From positions 1 through 28,283 of the forward strand of contig DCFT01000230.1 in the NCBI GenBank assembly GCA_002319885.1: a stretch of DNA of 28,283 nt, written 5' to 3'. The notes under the pieces are model-generated. The model was given only the letters and a program-made list of their open reading frames with translations. It ran no database searches and was not told the DNA's origin. Each line of letters starts with the position of its first letter. The stretch's first letter is position 1. Positions 15,455 to 24,270 of this stretch are shown one piece after another. Position numbers and translations under genes: made by a program. The stretch is from Bacteroidales bacterium UBA1797. GTDB lineage: Bacteria > Bacteroidota > Bacteroidia > Bacteroidales > VadinHA17.

Positions 15455-16978
15455 ATGTCGATTATCCCTTCTATTGTAAACTGGCTTAATGTAAAGCGAA
15501 TAAATCAGATAGAAATATTTAAAAAGTACCCTATCGAAACTCAACAGGAGATTCTTTACAAGCTTCTTGCAAAAGCAGCAAAAACTGAGTGGGGGAAAAA
15601 ATTCAATTACTCATCAATTGTTTCTATTAAAGACTATCAGTCAAGGATACCTGTCCAGACCTATGAGGATATAATTCCTTATGTTGAAAGACTCCGGAAA
15701 GGAGAGTCAAACCTCTTATGGCCGGGAGAGATAAAGTGGTTTGCAAAGTCTTCAGGTACCACTTCAACTAAAAGTAAATATATTCCAATGACCAGGGAAG
15801 CTCTCGAAGACTGTCATTACAGGGCAGCTAAAGATATTCTAGTAATTTACACATATCAAAGGCCAGGTACAAAGATTTTCTCAGGCAAGGGTCTTACACT
15901 GGGGGGAAGCCATAGAATGAATCAGTTCAGTAATGATTCATTATATGGAGATCTCTCAGCGATTCTTATCGAAAATGCTCCATTCTGGGTAGATATTATC
16001 AGAACTCCGAAACATAAGATAGCCCTTTTGGAAGATTTTGAAGAAAAGCTTGATCTTATAACAAAATCGACTGTTAATGAAAATGTAACAAGCATTTCAG
16101 GTGTCCCGTCATGGTATCTCGTTTTAATAAAACAGATACTGGTTTCAACAGGAAAAAGTAACCTTCTCGATGTCTGGCCCAATCTCGAAGTCTTTTTCCA
16201 TGGAGGAATTAGTTTTACACCCTATCGCGAACAATATAAAAAGCTCATAGTTGGTGATCAGATGAATTATATGGAAACATATAATGCTTCTGAAGGATTT
16301 TTCGGTATACAGGATGATCCTCTGAAAAGTGATATGCTCCTTATGCTCGATTATGGTATTTTTTATGAATTTATCCCGGTTGATAAGATTGACACAAAAG
16401 ATCCTCCCGCTCTGACTCTGGCAGAAGTAGAAAAAGACGTTAATTATGCAATTATAATATCAACTAATGGCGGACTATGGCGATATATGATGGGCGATAC
16501 AATAATGTTTACCTGTCTTGATCCATTCCGTTTCAGGATAACCGGACGCACTAAACATTTTATTAATGTTTTTGGAGAAGAGGTGATTATTGATAATGCA
16601 GATAAAGCTCTTGAATCGGCATGCAAAGCTACAAATGCAGTAATTGAAGAATATAGCGCCGGTCCTGTCTTTATGAACACTGTATCAAAAGGATCACACG
16701 AATGGATCATTGAATTTGAAAAAGCTCCATCTGATCTTAACATGTTTATTATTGTTCTCGACGACACACTTAAATCATTAAACTCTGATTATGAGGCCAA
16801 ACGATTTAAGGACCTCAACCTTGTTTTACCCATAGTAAGATCTGTTCCGCGAGGAACATTTAATAAATGGTTAAAAAACAAAAACAAATTAGGTGGACAG
16901 AATAAAGTACCCCGGCTTTCCAATTCACGAGAATACATCGAAGATCTATATAGTATAGCTTACATAAAACGTGAATAA
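15455..16978 (+). CDS. GH3 family protein (acyl-adenylate/amide synthetase fold)
   Basis: The 507-residue protein belongs to the GH3 family, named for plant auxin-responsive amido synthetases, which activate a carboxylic acid with ATP and join it to an amino acid. Bacterial members are common in Bacteroidota but their substrates are largely unknown. Visible features are the N-terminal LLAKAAKTEWGKKFNYSSI and IPVQTYEDIIPYVERLRKGE blocks, the ATP-binding SSGTTSTKSKYIP (about residues 104-116), the mid-domain YNASEGFFGIQ, and GGLWRYMMGDTIMFT ... FRITGRTKHFINVFGEE with the hinge region, followed by a mobile C-terminal subdomain containing PRGTFNKWLK. It follows recO by 59 bases. No amino-acid metabolism genes are beside it that would suggest a substrate. 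Confidence 0.9.
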   Translation: MSIIPSIVNWLNVKRINQIEIFKKYPIETQQEILYKLLAKAAKTEWGKKFNYSSIVSIKDYQSRIPVQTYEDIIPYVERLRKGESNLLWPGEIKWFAKSSGTTSTKSKYIPMTREALEDCHYRAAKDILVIYTYQRPGTKIFSGKGLTLGGSHRMNQFSNDSLYGDLSAILIENAPFWVDIIRTPKHKIALLEDFEEKLDLITKSTVNENVTSISGVPSWYLVLIKQILVSTGKSNLLDVWPNLEVFFHGGISFTPYREQYKKLIVGDQMNYMETYNASEGFFGIQDDPLKSDMLLMLDYGIFYEFIPVDKIDTKDPPALTLAEVEKDVNYAIIISTNGGLWRYMMGDTIMFTCLDPFRFRITGRTKHFINVFGEEVIIDNADKALESACKATNAVIEEYSAGPVFMNTVSKGSHEWIIEFEKAPSDLNMFIIVLDDTLKSLNSDYEAKRFKDLNLVLPIVRSVPRGTFNKWLKNKNKLGGQNKVPRLSNSREYIEDLYSIAYIKRE

Positions 16979-17141
16979 ACTATGTAGGACGCGGGTTATC
17001 TGAGTACCTTAAATTAAAAATCATTGAATAATTTCGGAATTTTAATATGCTCCAGCCATTCCAGATACTTATTTTAAAAAACTGTAGTACCTAAATCAAT
17101 TTTTACTAATTTTATCAACTGTAATATAAAGAGTCTTACTT

Positions 17142-17756
17142 ATGCATATAGCTATAGCTGGAAATATCGGATCGGGCAAAACAACACTGGCAGGGCTCCT
17201 TGCAAAACAATACGGATGGGTTGCTCATTATGAGGATGTCGATGACAATCCATACCTTAATGACTTTTATGAAGATATGCAACGCTGGTCATTCAACCTG
17301 CAGATCTATTTTTTGAATTCCCGTTTCAGCCAGATTCTCGAAATCAGGAAATCTGATAAAACCATAATTCAGGACAGGACAATCTATGAAGATGCATATA
17401 TATTTGCTCCAAATCTTCATTCGATGGGACTGATGTCTACGCGGGACTTTGATAATTACTCTTCACTCTTTAAAATGATGAGTTCGCTTGTAAAGCCTCC
17501 TGACCTCTTGCTTTATCTGAGAGCTTCTGTTCCTACACTAGTAAATCAGATCCAGAAACGGGGACGGGAATATGAAAGTTCCATACGTATCGATTACCTT
17601 AAAAGATTAAATGAAAGATATGAAGCCTGGATGGAAACATACAATCTTGGCAAAGTACTTATAATAGAAGCTGACCACTATAATTTTCCTAATAACAGGG
17701 ACCATCTGAGTGAAGTAATCGATAAAATCAACGCTGAGCTTCACGGACTATTTTAA
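17142..17756 (+). CDS. Deoxynucleoside kinase (dNK/dGK-dAK type)
   Basis: Predicted to phosphorylate deoxynucleosides in the salvage pathway. The 204-residue protein has the P-loop GNIGSGKTT (residues 7-15), the catalytic/substrate acid in HYEDVDDNPYLNDFYED (Glu31), the QDRTIYEDAYIF block with Asp78-Arg79 of the family DRS-type motif, and a basic lid KRGREYE (about 139-145). These place it in the bacterial deoxyadenosine/deoxyguanosine kinase group rather than thymidine kinase. Which base is preferred cannot be read from the sequence. The 163-base gap before it contains no gene that I can see. The gene stands alone and is followed after 108 bases by the M16 peptidase gene. Confidence 0.92.
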   Translation: MHIAIAGNIGSGKTTLAGLLAKQYGWVAHYEDVDDNPYLNDFYEDMQRWSFNLQIYFLNSRFSQILEIRKSDKTIIQDRTIYEDAYIFAPNLHSMGLMSTRDFDNYSSLFKMMSSLVKPPDLLLYLRASVPTLVNQIQKRGREYESSIRIDYLKRLNERYEAWMETYNLGKVLIIEADHYNFPNNRDHLSEVIDKINAELHGLF

Positions 17757-17864
17757 AAAGTGCTTAAGATATATTCCTTAATTGATTATTTATATATTTC
17801 AGCAGGCTGCAATGCTGATGATAGTGCTAAATATTCTGTCAATCAATAAAACTCAACCGGTAAA

Positions 17865-20681
17865 ATGAAAACATTTAAATTTTTACTAATCTTTATTTCA
17901 TTCTTCTTAATTTCTATTCCCCTTCAGGCCCAGATTGATCTGTCAAAACCGGCTCCTATGGATCCCGGTATCAGAACCGGGAAACTTAGTAACGGCTTGA
18001 CTTACTTTATCAGGTACAACAAGGAACCTGATAAGAGAGCCAGTTTTTATATAATTCAGAATGTCGGAGCTATTCTGGAAAACGATGACCAGAACGGACT
18101 GGCTCATTTTCTTGAACATATGGCATTTAACGGTACGGAACATTTTCCCGGTAAAGAGATTATAAGCAGCCTCGAGAAACACGGAGTTGCATTCGGTACC
18201 AATATTAATGCCTTTACAGGTTTCGATGAGACAGTATATAACCTTAGTGACGTTCCTGTTGGACCTACTGGCCTGGTTGACTCATGTCTGCTTATATTAA
18301 ACGACTGGTCTCATTATCTGACTCTTTCTGATAAGGAGATCGATCTTGAACGTGGTGTTATCAGTGAGGAATGGAGAACCAGCAAGAATGCAAACAGAAG
18401 GATGATTTTTGAAGTAATCCCGGTGATTTTAAAAGGATCTAAATATGCCGAAAGAGATATCATCGGAAACATCGATGTAATAAAGAACTTTTCATATAAC
18501 ACTTTAAGAGATTATTATCATAAATGGTATCGTCCCGACCTTCAGGCAATTGCAATTGTTGGCGATATCAATGTTGATGAAGTGGAAAAGAAAATAAAGA
18601 CACTATTCTCAACTATTCCTGAACCTGTCAATCCTGCTGTCAGGAACTACGTTGAAGTACCATACCATAAGGAGACAAACTATGTTCTTGCTCAGGATAA
18701 AGAAGCACCTCAAACATCTGTTTCGGTTGTTGTACTTCATAAAGCTGTTCCGGCTGAAAACAAAAACCTGAAATATATACGCGACAGTCATATAATTTCT
18801 TTGATGAATTCAATGATAAATACAAGGATCAGCGAGCTTTTACAGAAAGAGAATCCTCCCTTCGTAAGTGGCTATGTAACATTCGACGGATACTATGCCC
18901 GTGGTTATGACGCATTTTCAATAACCGCCACTGCACGAAAAAATGAAGAAGCAAGAGCACTTGAAGCAATCTATACCGAAGCAGAAAGAGCCAGAAAATT
19001 TGGTTTCACCAAAGGGGAACTCGACAGGGCAAAGGCTAAAATGATGTCGGATTTTGAAAACAGGTATAAACAAAGAGATAAAATAGATAATGACACATAT
19101 ATTTCCGGCATACAGAGCTACTTCCTTACAGGTGAGCCTCTCACATCCATGGACTTTGATTATGAATTTGTGAAGCAGGTAATCGATGGTATCACTCCCG
19201 AGGAAACATCTGAAAAATTCAAAGAGGTTATGCTTGATGAGAACCGGACTATTGTGGCCCAGGGCCTTGAGGGACCTGATATTAAACACCTTACAGAACA
19301 AGAGGCTTTGGATATTTTAACCAGGGTAAAAAATTCCCAGCTTACACCTTATGAGGATAAAGCCTTAGGAGCATCTTTAATAAAAGAAGACTTAAAAGGA
19401 TCAGAAATAATCAAAACAGTTCCTCTTCCTCAGTTTGATGCTGTGGAATGGACCCTTGCAAACAATGCAAAAGTTATTTACAAAAGAGCAAGTTTTGAGA
19501 AGGATAATGTGATATTATCTGCTTTCAGTTTTGGCGGTATTTCCAAATTGGACAATAATCTGGTTCTTCCCGCAAACCTTATTTCTGTTATTGCCCCAAT
19601 GTATGGTGCCGGTGATTATGATAATGTTACATTACAGAAAATGCTTGCAGGGAAAAAAGCTTCATTAACCCTTGGGCTGAGTGAAACTGCCGAATCGATA
19701 AGCGGATCATCTACACCGAAGGATTTTGAAACAATGATGCAGCTTTTATATCTACGGTTCGCTCACCCCCGTTTTGACCAGGTAGCGCATCAGGCACTTA
19801 TGGGAAGATTTGCCGGTATGCTTGCAAATATGGAAAAAGATCCAAACAAAATAAAAAGTGATAGTATTTCCCTGATCACAACAGGATATAATCCCAGGAC
19901 ACCTTTGCTTAATAAGGAATCGATAAATAAAATATCGCTCGACGATATTAAGAAAATATATACCGACCGTTTCGACGGAGCCGATGAATTTACATTCTTC
20001 ATTGTTGGTAATATCGGACAGGATACTGTAATGGCTATGGTCGAAAAATATATAGGATCTCTTCCTGCCGCAGGACGCAAGGAGACCTGGGAGGACAGAA
20101 AAGTTGAACAGCCCAAAGGGAGAATTACCAGGGAAATCAGTCTGCCGCTTACAATACCCAAGTCAACTATCTTTCTCTCATTTGCTGAAGGGATGAAGTA
20201 TAGTCCCTATAACTCTCTCGGACTTGAAGTTTTACAGGGAATTCTCGATATAGTTTATACCGAAAAGGTGAGGGAGGATAAAGGAGGAACATATGGTGTC
20301 ACTGTTTCACTTTCCGAACAGAAGAGACCTTCGGAGCTTGCTGAAGGAATGATAACGTTTGACTGCGATCCTGCGCGGGCCAATGAACTGAAAACGATAA
20401 TTTACAACCAGCTCGATACCATTATGATTAAGGGGCCGTCCCAGGTGAATCTCGATAAAGCAGTAAATAACCTTCTTAAGACCAGGGAAGAAAACAAAAA
20501 ACATAACGCATATTGGAGCAGTATTTTAAGCAGATACTATAGCTATGGTATCAACTCCAACGACCCTGCAAACTATGAAGACATTCTTAAATCGTTCACG
20601 ATTAAAGACATTAGGAAAATAGCAAATGAAATGTTCAAAAAAGCCGATGTGGTGGATCTGATTTTCAAACCGTCCAAATAA
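17865..20681 (+). CDS. Secreted M16 family zinc peptidase (two-domain, pitrilysin-like)
   Basis: The 938-residue protein has a signal peptide (KFLLIFISFFLISIPLQAQ) and is probably periplasmic or cell-envelope located. The N-terminal M16 half carries the inverted zinc motif HFLEH (His81, Glu84, His85) with the third zinc ligand Glu162 in LERGVISEEWR, at the family spacing of about 77 residues. The second half (about 520-930) is a further M16 unit lacking the HxxEH motif. It retains the substrate-binding Arg-Tyr pair in REDKGGTYGVTVS, so the two halves form the closing chamber of a peptidasome. Such enzymes degrade short peptides of about 20-60 residues. The length fits the Bacteroidota insulinase-family group. 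It is monocistronic as far as can be seen. Confidence 0.94.
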   Translation: MKTFKFLLIFISFFLISIPLQAQIDLSKPAPMDPGIRTGKLSNGLTYFIRYNKEPDKRASFYIIQNVGAILENDDQNGLAHFLEHMAFNGTEHFPGKEIISSLEKHGVAFGTNINAFTGFDETVYNLSDVPVGPTGLVDSCLLILNDWSHYLTLSDKEIDLERGVISEEWRTSKNANRRMIFEVIPVILKGSKYAERDIIGNIDVIKNFSYNTLRDYYHKWYRPDLQAIAIVGDINVDEVEKKIKTLFSTIPEPVNPAVRNYVEVPYHKETNYVLAQDKEAPQTSVSVVVLHKAVPAENKNLKYIRDSHIISLMNSMINTRISELLQKENPPFVSGYVTFDGYYARGYDAFSITATARKNEEARALEAIYTEAERARKFGFTKGELDRAKAKMMSDFENRYKQRDKIDNDTYISGIQSYFLTGEPLTSMDFDYEFVKQVIDGITPEETSEKFKEVMLDENRTIVAQGLEGPDIKHLTEQEALDILTRVKNSQLTPYEDKALGASLIKEDLKGSEIIKTVPLPQFDAVEWTLANNAKVIYKRASFEKDNVILSAFSFGGISKLDNNLVLPANLISVIAPMYGAGDYDNVTLQKMLAGKKASLTLGLSETAESISGSSTPKDFETMMQLLYLRFAHPRFDQVAHQALMGRFAGMLANMEKDPNKIKSDSISLITTGYNPRTPLLNKESINKISLDDIKKIYTDRFDGADEFTFFIVGNIGQDTVMAMVEKYIGSLPAAGRKETWEDRKVEQPKGRITREISLPLTIPKSTIFLSFAEGMKYSPYNSLGLEVLQGILDIVYTEKVREDKGGTYGVTVSLSEQKRPSELAEGMITFDCDPARANELKTIIYNQLDTIMIKGPSQVNLDKAVNNLLKTREENKKHNAYWSSILSRYYSYGINSNDPANYEDILKSFTIKDIRKIANEMFKKADVVDLIFKPSK

Positions 20682-20725
20682 TTTTCATCACTATCTAATT
20701 AAAGAAATCATCTCATAATAATATC

Positions 20726-20755
20726 GTAGAGACGCCCAGATTGGGCGTCTCTAAA
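20726..20755. repeat. Perfect 12-bp-stem palindromic repeat
   Basis: TAGAGACGCCCA (20727-20738) pairs completely with TGGGCGTCTCTA (20742-20753) around the loop GAT. It is 45 bases after the M16 peptidase stop. The plus strand continues AAATTT, not a full U-tract, but the stem is strong enough to act as a terminator or transcript stabiliser. A diverged copy lies at 13148-13177. Palindromes of this GTAGAGACG-type are, to my knowledge, dispersed in many Bacteroidota genomes. Confidence 0.75.
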
Positions 20756-20876
20756 TTTAACAATATATTTGAGCTTCTGACTGAAAGCAAAGGATTCTAA
20801 GGATTTTTTAATCGAAGGACGGACGGCCTTTTTGAATTAATATATTACCTTGCATATCTTAATAAATCAATGCATC

Positions 20877-22184
20877 ATGAGTTCAACACGAAGAGATTTC
20901 ATCAAGACAGCCTCTGTTCTGGCTGCAGGAAGCGCTATCCCTTTTAACACTCTGTCAAAATCCAGTTTGGGCATCTCACCTAATGACAAGATCCATGTTG
21001 GACTTATCGGAGCTCATGGCCAGGGGTTCAGCGATTTATTATCATTCCTGAAAAACCCTGAAATTGAATGTATTGCTCTATGCGACATAGACAGGAATGT
21101 ACTTAACATACGGACAGATGAGTTAGTAAAACGCGGATTCCCAAAGCCAAAGCTCTATATTGACTATCGCAATATGCTTGAAAACAAAGATATTGATGTA
21201 ATTATAAACGGTACTCCCGATCATTGGCATTGTCTCATACTTGTTGATGCTCTGGAAGCCGGGAAACATGCATATATCGAAAAACCTGTTGGTAATTCCA
21301 TTGCAGAGATCAATATCATGCAGAAAGCTGTTCAAAAACACCGTAAGATTGTTCAGGTTGGTCAGTGGCAAAGAAGTCAGCCTCATTTTGTTGATGCAAT
21401 AAAATATCTGAAATCAGGAAAACTAGGTCGTATCCGTACATGCAAGGCATGGTCGTATGTAGACTGGAAAGGGGCAGTTCCTAAAGTCCCTGATTCACCA
21501 GTTCCCGATGGAGTAGATTATGATATGTGGCTTGGACCTGCACCAAAACGTCCGTTCAATAAAAACCGCTTCCACTTTACATTCCGCTGGTATTGGGACT
21601 ATGCAGGAGGACTGATGACCGATTGGGGAGTACATTTGATTGATTATATACTATACGGAATGGGAGTAAGTACTCCGGCATCAGTAATGGCAATAGGCGG
21701 CAAATATGCCTTCCCTGATGATGCAATGGAAACGCCTGATACTATGACGGCTGTTTATGATTTCAAAGATTTTACAATGATCTGGGAACATACAATCGGG
21801 ATAGGCCTTGGAAACTGGAAAAGACCTCATGGGATGTCATATATTGGAGAAAATGGCACCCTGGTTCTTGATCGCAACGGATGGGAAGTGTTCCCTGAAA
21901 AGCAGAGAATAGAAGGCCTTCCTGTACAGAAAAATATAGGTGATGGCCTGGATCTTCATGTAAAAAATTTTCTCGAATGTCTCAAGAATAATACACCCCA
22001 GAATCTGCATGCAGGTATTGACATAGGCAGAAATGTGGCTCTTGTTGCCCAGATGGGCAATATAGCCTTCCGTACCGGTGAGAAAGTTAAATGGGATGAC
22101 ACAAAACAATCATTTCAGACAAGTTCCGCTAACAAACTTATTGTTCCTGAATACCATAATGGCTGGACTTTACCTAAATATTAA
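20877..22184 (+). CDS. Tat-exported Gfo/Idh/MocA family oxidoreductase
   Basis: An NAD(P)-dependent dehydrogenase-like protein of 435 residues from the ATG at 20877; a TTG 27 bases upstream is also in frame but would precede a typical twin-arginine signal (STRRDFIKTASVLAAGSA), so the ATG is preferred. The Tat signal indicates export as a folded, cofactor-loaded protein. A Rossmann fold follows (HVGLIGAHGQGFSDLL), then the family signatures NGTPDHWH and AYIEKPVGNS (the EKP motif), and the C-terminal substrate domain with WYWDYAGGLMTDWGVHLIDY, whose Asp and His are in the positions of the family catalytic residues. Exported members of this type in Bacteroidota act on sugars or glycosides, often by oxidation of the 3-position. 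The substrate here is unknown. It is followed nine bases later by a GtrA-like gene. Confidence 0.93.
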   Translation: MSSTRRDFIKTASVLAAGSAIPFNTLSKSSLGISPNDKIHVGLIGAHGQGFSDLLSFLKNPEIECIALCDIDRNVLNIRTDELVKRGFPKPKLYIDYRNMLENKDIDVIINGTPDHWHCLILVDALEAGKHAYIEKPVGNSIAEINIMQKAVQKHRKIVQVGQWQRSQPHFVDAIKYLKSGKLGRIRTCKAWSYVDWKGAVPKVPDSPVPDGVDYDMWLGPAPKRPFNKNRFHFTFRWYWDYAGGLMTDWGVHLIDYILYGMGVSTPASVMAIGGKYAFPDDAMETPDTMTAVYDFKDFTMIWEHTIGIGLGNWKRPHGMSYIGENGTLVLDRNGWEVFPEKQRIEGLPVQKNIGDGLDLHVKNFLECLKNNTPQNLHAGIDIGRNVALVAQMGNIAFRTGEKVKWDDTKQSFQTSSANKLIVPEYHNGWTLPKY

Positions 22185-22193
22185 AAGCTCTAA

Positions 22194-22562
22194 ATGATAT
22201 TAAAGTTTTTTAAATTTATTTTAGTCGGTTTTTCAGGAATGATTGTTGATTTTTCAATAACCATTCTTCTTAAGGAGAAACTCAAAGTCAACAGGTATAT
22301 TTCAAACTCAGCCGGATTTACAATAGCTGCCAGTTCAAATTATCTGTTCAATAGATTATGGACATTTGAGAGCAATAATCCAAGGGTTCTGGTAGAATAC
22401 AGCACCTTCATTCTTATATCACTAATCGGACTCCTTATTAATAACCTGATAATCTATTTATTTGAAAAAAAACTGAGATTCTATTTTGCTAAATTCCTTG
22501 CTATAATTGTAACATCATTATGGAATTTCACAGCTAATTATTATCTGAATTTTAATCATTGA
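22194..22562 (+). CDS. GtrA-like membrane protein
   Basis: A 122-residue polytopic protein of the GtrA family, with four predicted transmembrane helices (about 5-25, 37-55, 70-90 and 96-115). The opening FFKFILVGFSGMIVDFSITILL, the central NSAGFTIAASSNYLFNRLWTF and the final NFTANYYLNFN are typical. GtrA proteins are thought to flip undecaprenyl-phosphate-linked sugars or otherwise assist glycosylation of surface polysaccharides. The ATG at 22194 lies nine bases after the oxidoreductase stop, so the two are probably cotranscribed. Its 3' end overlaps by 11 bases the 3' end of the convergent glycosyltransferase gene, leaving no room for a terminator. Confidence 0.9.
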   Translation: MILKFFKFILVGFSGMIVDFSITILLKEKLKVNRYISNSAGFTIAASSNYLFNRLWTFESNNPRVLVEYSTFILISLIGLLINNLIIYLFEKKLRFYFAKFLAIIVTSLWNFTANYYLNFNH

Positions 22563-24270
22563 TTTTTGCTTCTTTAAACTTGCTGTTAAAAGTATCATAA
22601 AGGATTCCTGTTTCAGAACAAATTGCAACCTTATAAATGCCTGGATGCAAATCGTTGATAGTAAACTTGCAGTCAACTGAAATGGTATCCCCGATATTCA
22701 ATTTTGAGATATAGTCGGGAAGCTGGAGATTTTCCTTTTCATCCATATTCCCGTTCTTCATAAAAGCTATCTGAAAAACAACCGGTAATTCTTTATTCCT
22801 GAAATCGATAACATAAGGATATGGATTGAAAATTTTTAAATGAATTATATTTATGCCAGATTTGCTGAATGTATATTGATTATTATCCAAAATGATGCAC
22901 TCACGCTGCAGTGATTGAAAATTCTTAAAAACTCTGGTAAATATTGAGTCGCCACCAGTAAGAATGTGTTTCGTCAGATTCTGTTTATAAAAATCGGGGA
23001 AGTAGTGAGGAACATAAAGTATTTCTTTACCATGCACTTTTTCCTCAAAATCCCACAAGTCATATTGTGTTTTACGATATGAAAGGTTATCAAGAGTGTG
23101 GGCAAATTTCCCTGTATAGAATGTATAAACAGATGGCCGCTGGTATGAGTTGGTAAAAACGACCGGCCGGTCGCCTGCGAGTGCACTTATATCTAAAGCC
23201 CACTGTTTCTTTTTATGAAATTCATTTTTGAAAAAAGATAAAGGCAAAAAGTCAACCATGCACGCTAATCTCGCTAATAAAAAAAGAGGAAAAAGAATTA
23301 TTGCAGTCCATTTTAAATAACCTCTTATCCAGGGTTTATATTCAACATTATTAAACAAAATAATTATAATGGGAATGCTTATCAGGGCAGTCCATTGCGG
23401 TTCAACGCGATAACGGAAACTTGAAGCGAAAAAGAATAAAAGAAATCCTGCAACAATGTAGTAAAGAGCCTTATCAAACAAATTTTTTGACCTTACTTTA
23501 ATCATAATCCATATTAATACAACCATCACAAATGGGTTATGAAAGAAAAACTGGCTTGCAAGATATTCAGGAACATGACGCGGATCAAAACTTGATACTC
23601 TGTCGACAAGGTGATATTTTAACGAAGGAAAATCGTTTGTATATTGCCAGAAAATATGAGGGAGAAATAAGAACACAGCCAGAAATCCTGCAATATAGAA
23701 TTTCGACTTTCTCAGTAATGGCAGGTTTGAAAGGATGACCAGCACTATTAAGAGGCCACCATGATATTTGCTATACATCAAACAAGCCATGGAAACTCCT
23801 AACAAAACGGTGTTCTTCCAGGTGGCTTCCTGTAAAAACCGTTTATAAATAAGCAGAAAAACTACCGAGAACAGGATCAGTGGCGCATCAGGTGTAGAAA
23901 TAAATCCGTATATATTGCTGACAGGCAACATCACTATTATCAAAAAAAACAGTAATACGTTTTCTTTTTTCTTACGTTGTTCCTTATCAGTGAGTAACCA
24001 GATACCTGAAATGGCAACCAACTGACTTAACACTACAATGAGCCTTACCCCCAGTTCGTTATGGATGAAGAAATACCCGATTTTTATCATCAATGCTATC
24101 ATTGGAGGATGATCAAAATAGCCCCATGCAAGATATTTTGAATACATCCAGTAATAGGCTTCATCATTATTTAAAGTGGTGAAACGGGCCTGTATGAGAT
24201 TTAATATCCCCCAGGCTGTCAGGAAGAGAAGGAAAGGATTTAAGAAGACTGCTTTTAATTTATTACTCAT
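22552..24270 (-). CDS. Membrane glycosyltransferase, GT39/ArnT-like (PMT_2 family)
   Basis: The 572-residue protein has an N-terminal hydrophobic half with about ten transmembrane helices and a hydrophilic C-terminal domain (from about residue 330). The first external loop carries the catalytic signature TTLNNDEAYYWMYSKYLAWG with Asp36-Glu37, then YFDHPPM, and a second-loop STPDAPL, typical of PMT_2 enzymes that transfer sugars from polyprenyl-phosphate donors to lipid or protein acceptors on the periplasmic side. The donor and acceptor are not evident. The start codon overlaps the aldo/keto reductase stop (ATGA), so the two genes are translationally coupled. Its 3' end overlaps the GtrA-like gene on the opposite strand, a family that can supply such donors. 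Confidence 0.88.
   Translation of the reverse strand: MSNKLKAVFLNPFLLFLTAWGILNLIQARFTTLNNDEAYYWMYSKYLAWGYFDHPPMIALMIKIGYFFIHNELGVRLIVVLSQLVAISGIWLLTDKEQRKKKENVLLFFLIIVMLPVSNIYGFISTPDAPLILFSVVFLLIYKRFLQEATWKNTVLLGVSMACLMYSKYHGGLLIVLVILSNLPLLRKSKFYIAGFLAVFLFLPHIFWQYTNDFPSLKYHLVDRVSSFDPRHVPEYLASQFFFHNPFVMVVLIWIMIKVRSKNLFDKALYYIVAGFLLFFFASSFRYRVEPQWTALISIPIIIILFNNVEYKPWIRGYLKWTAIILFPLFLLARLACMVDFLPLSFFKNEFHKKKQWALDISALAGDRPVVFTNSYQRPSVYTFYTGKFAHTLDNLSYRKTQYDLWDFEEKVHGKEILYVPHYFPDFYKQNLTKHILTGGDSIFTRVFKNFQSLQRECIILDNNQYTFSKSGINIIHLKIFNPYPYVIDFRNKELPVVFQIAFMKNGNMDEKENLQLPDYISKLNIGDTISVDCKFTINDLHPGIYKVAICSETGILYDTFNSKFKEAKIND

Noticed and set aside
20838..20858. TTTTTGAATTA...TACCTTGC as a promoter for the oxidoreductase gene.
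   Set aside because: The spacing between the two parts is far too short and the -7 element does not match.
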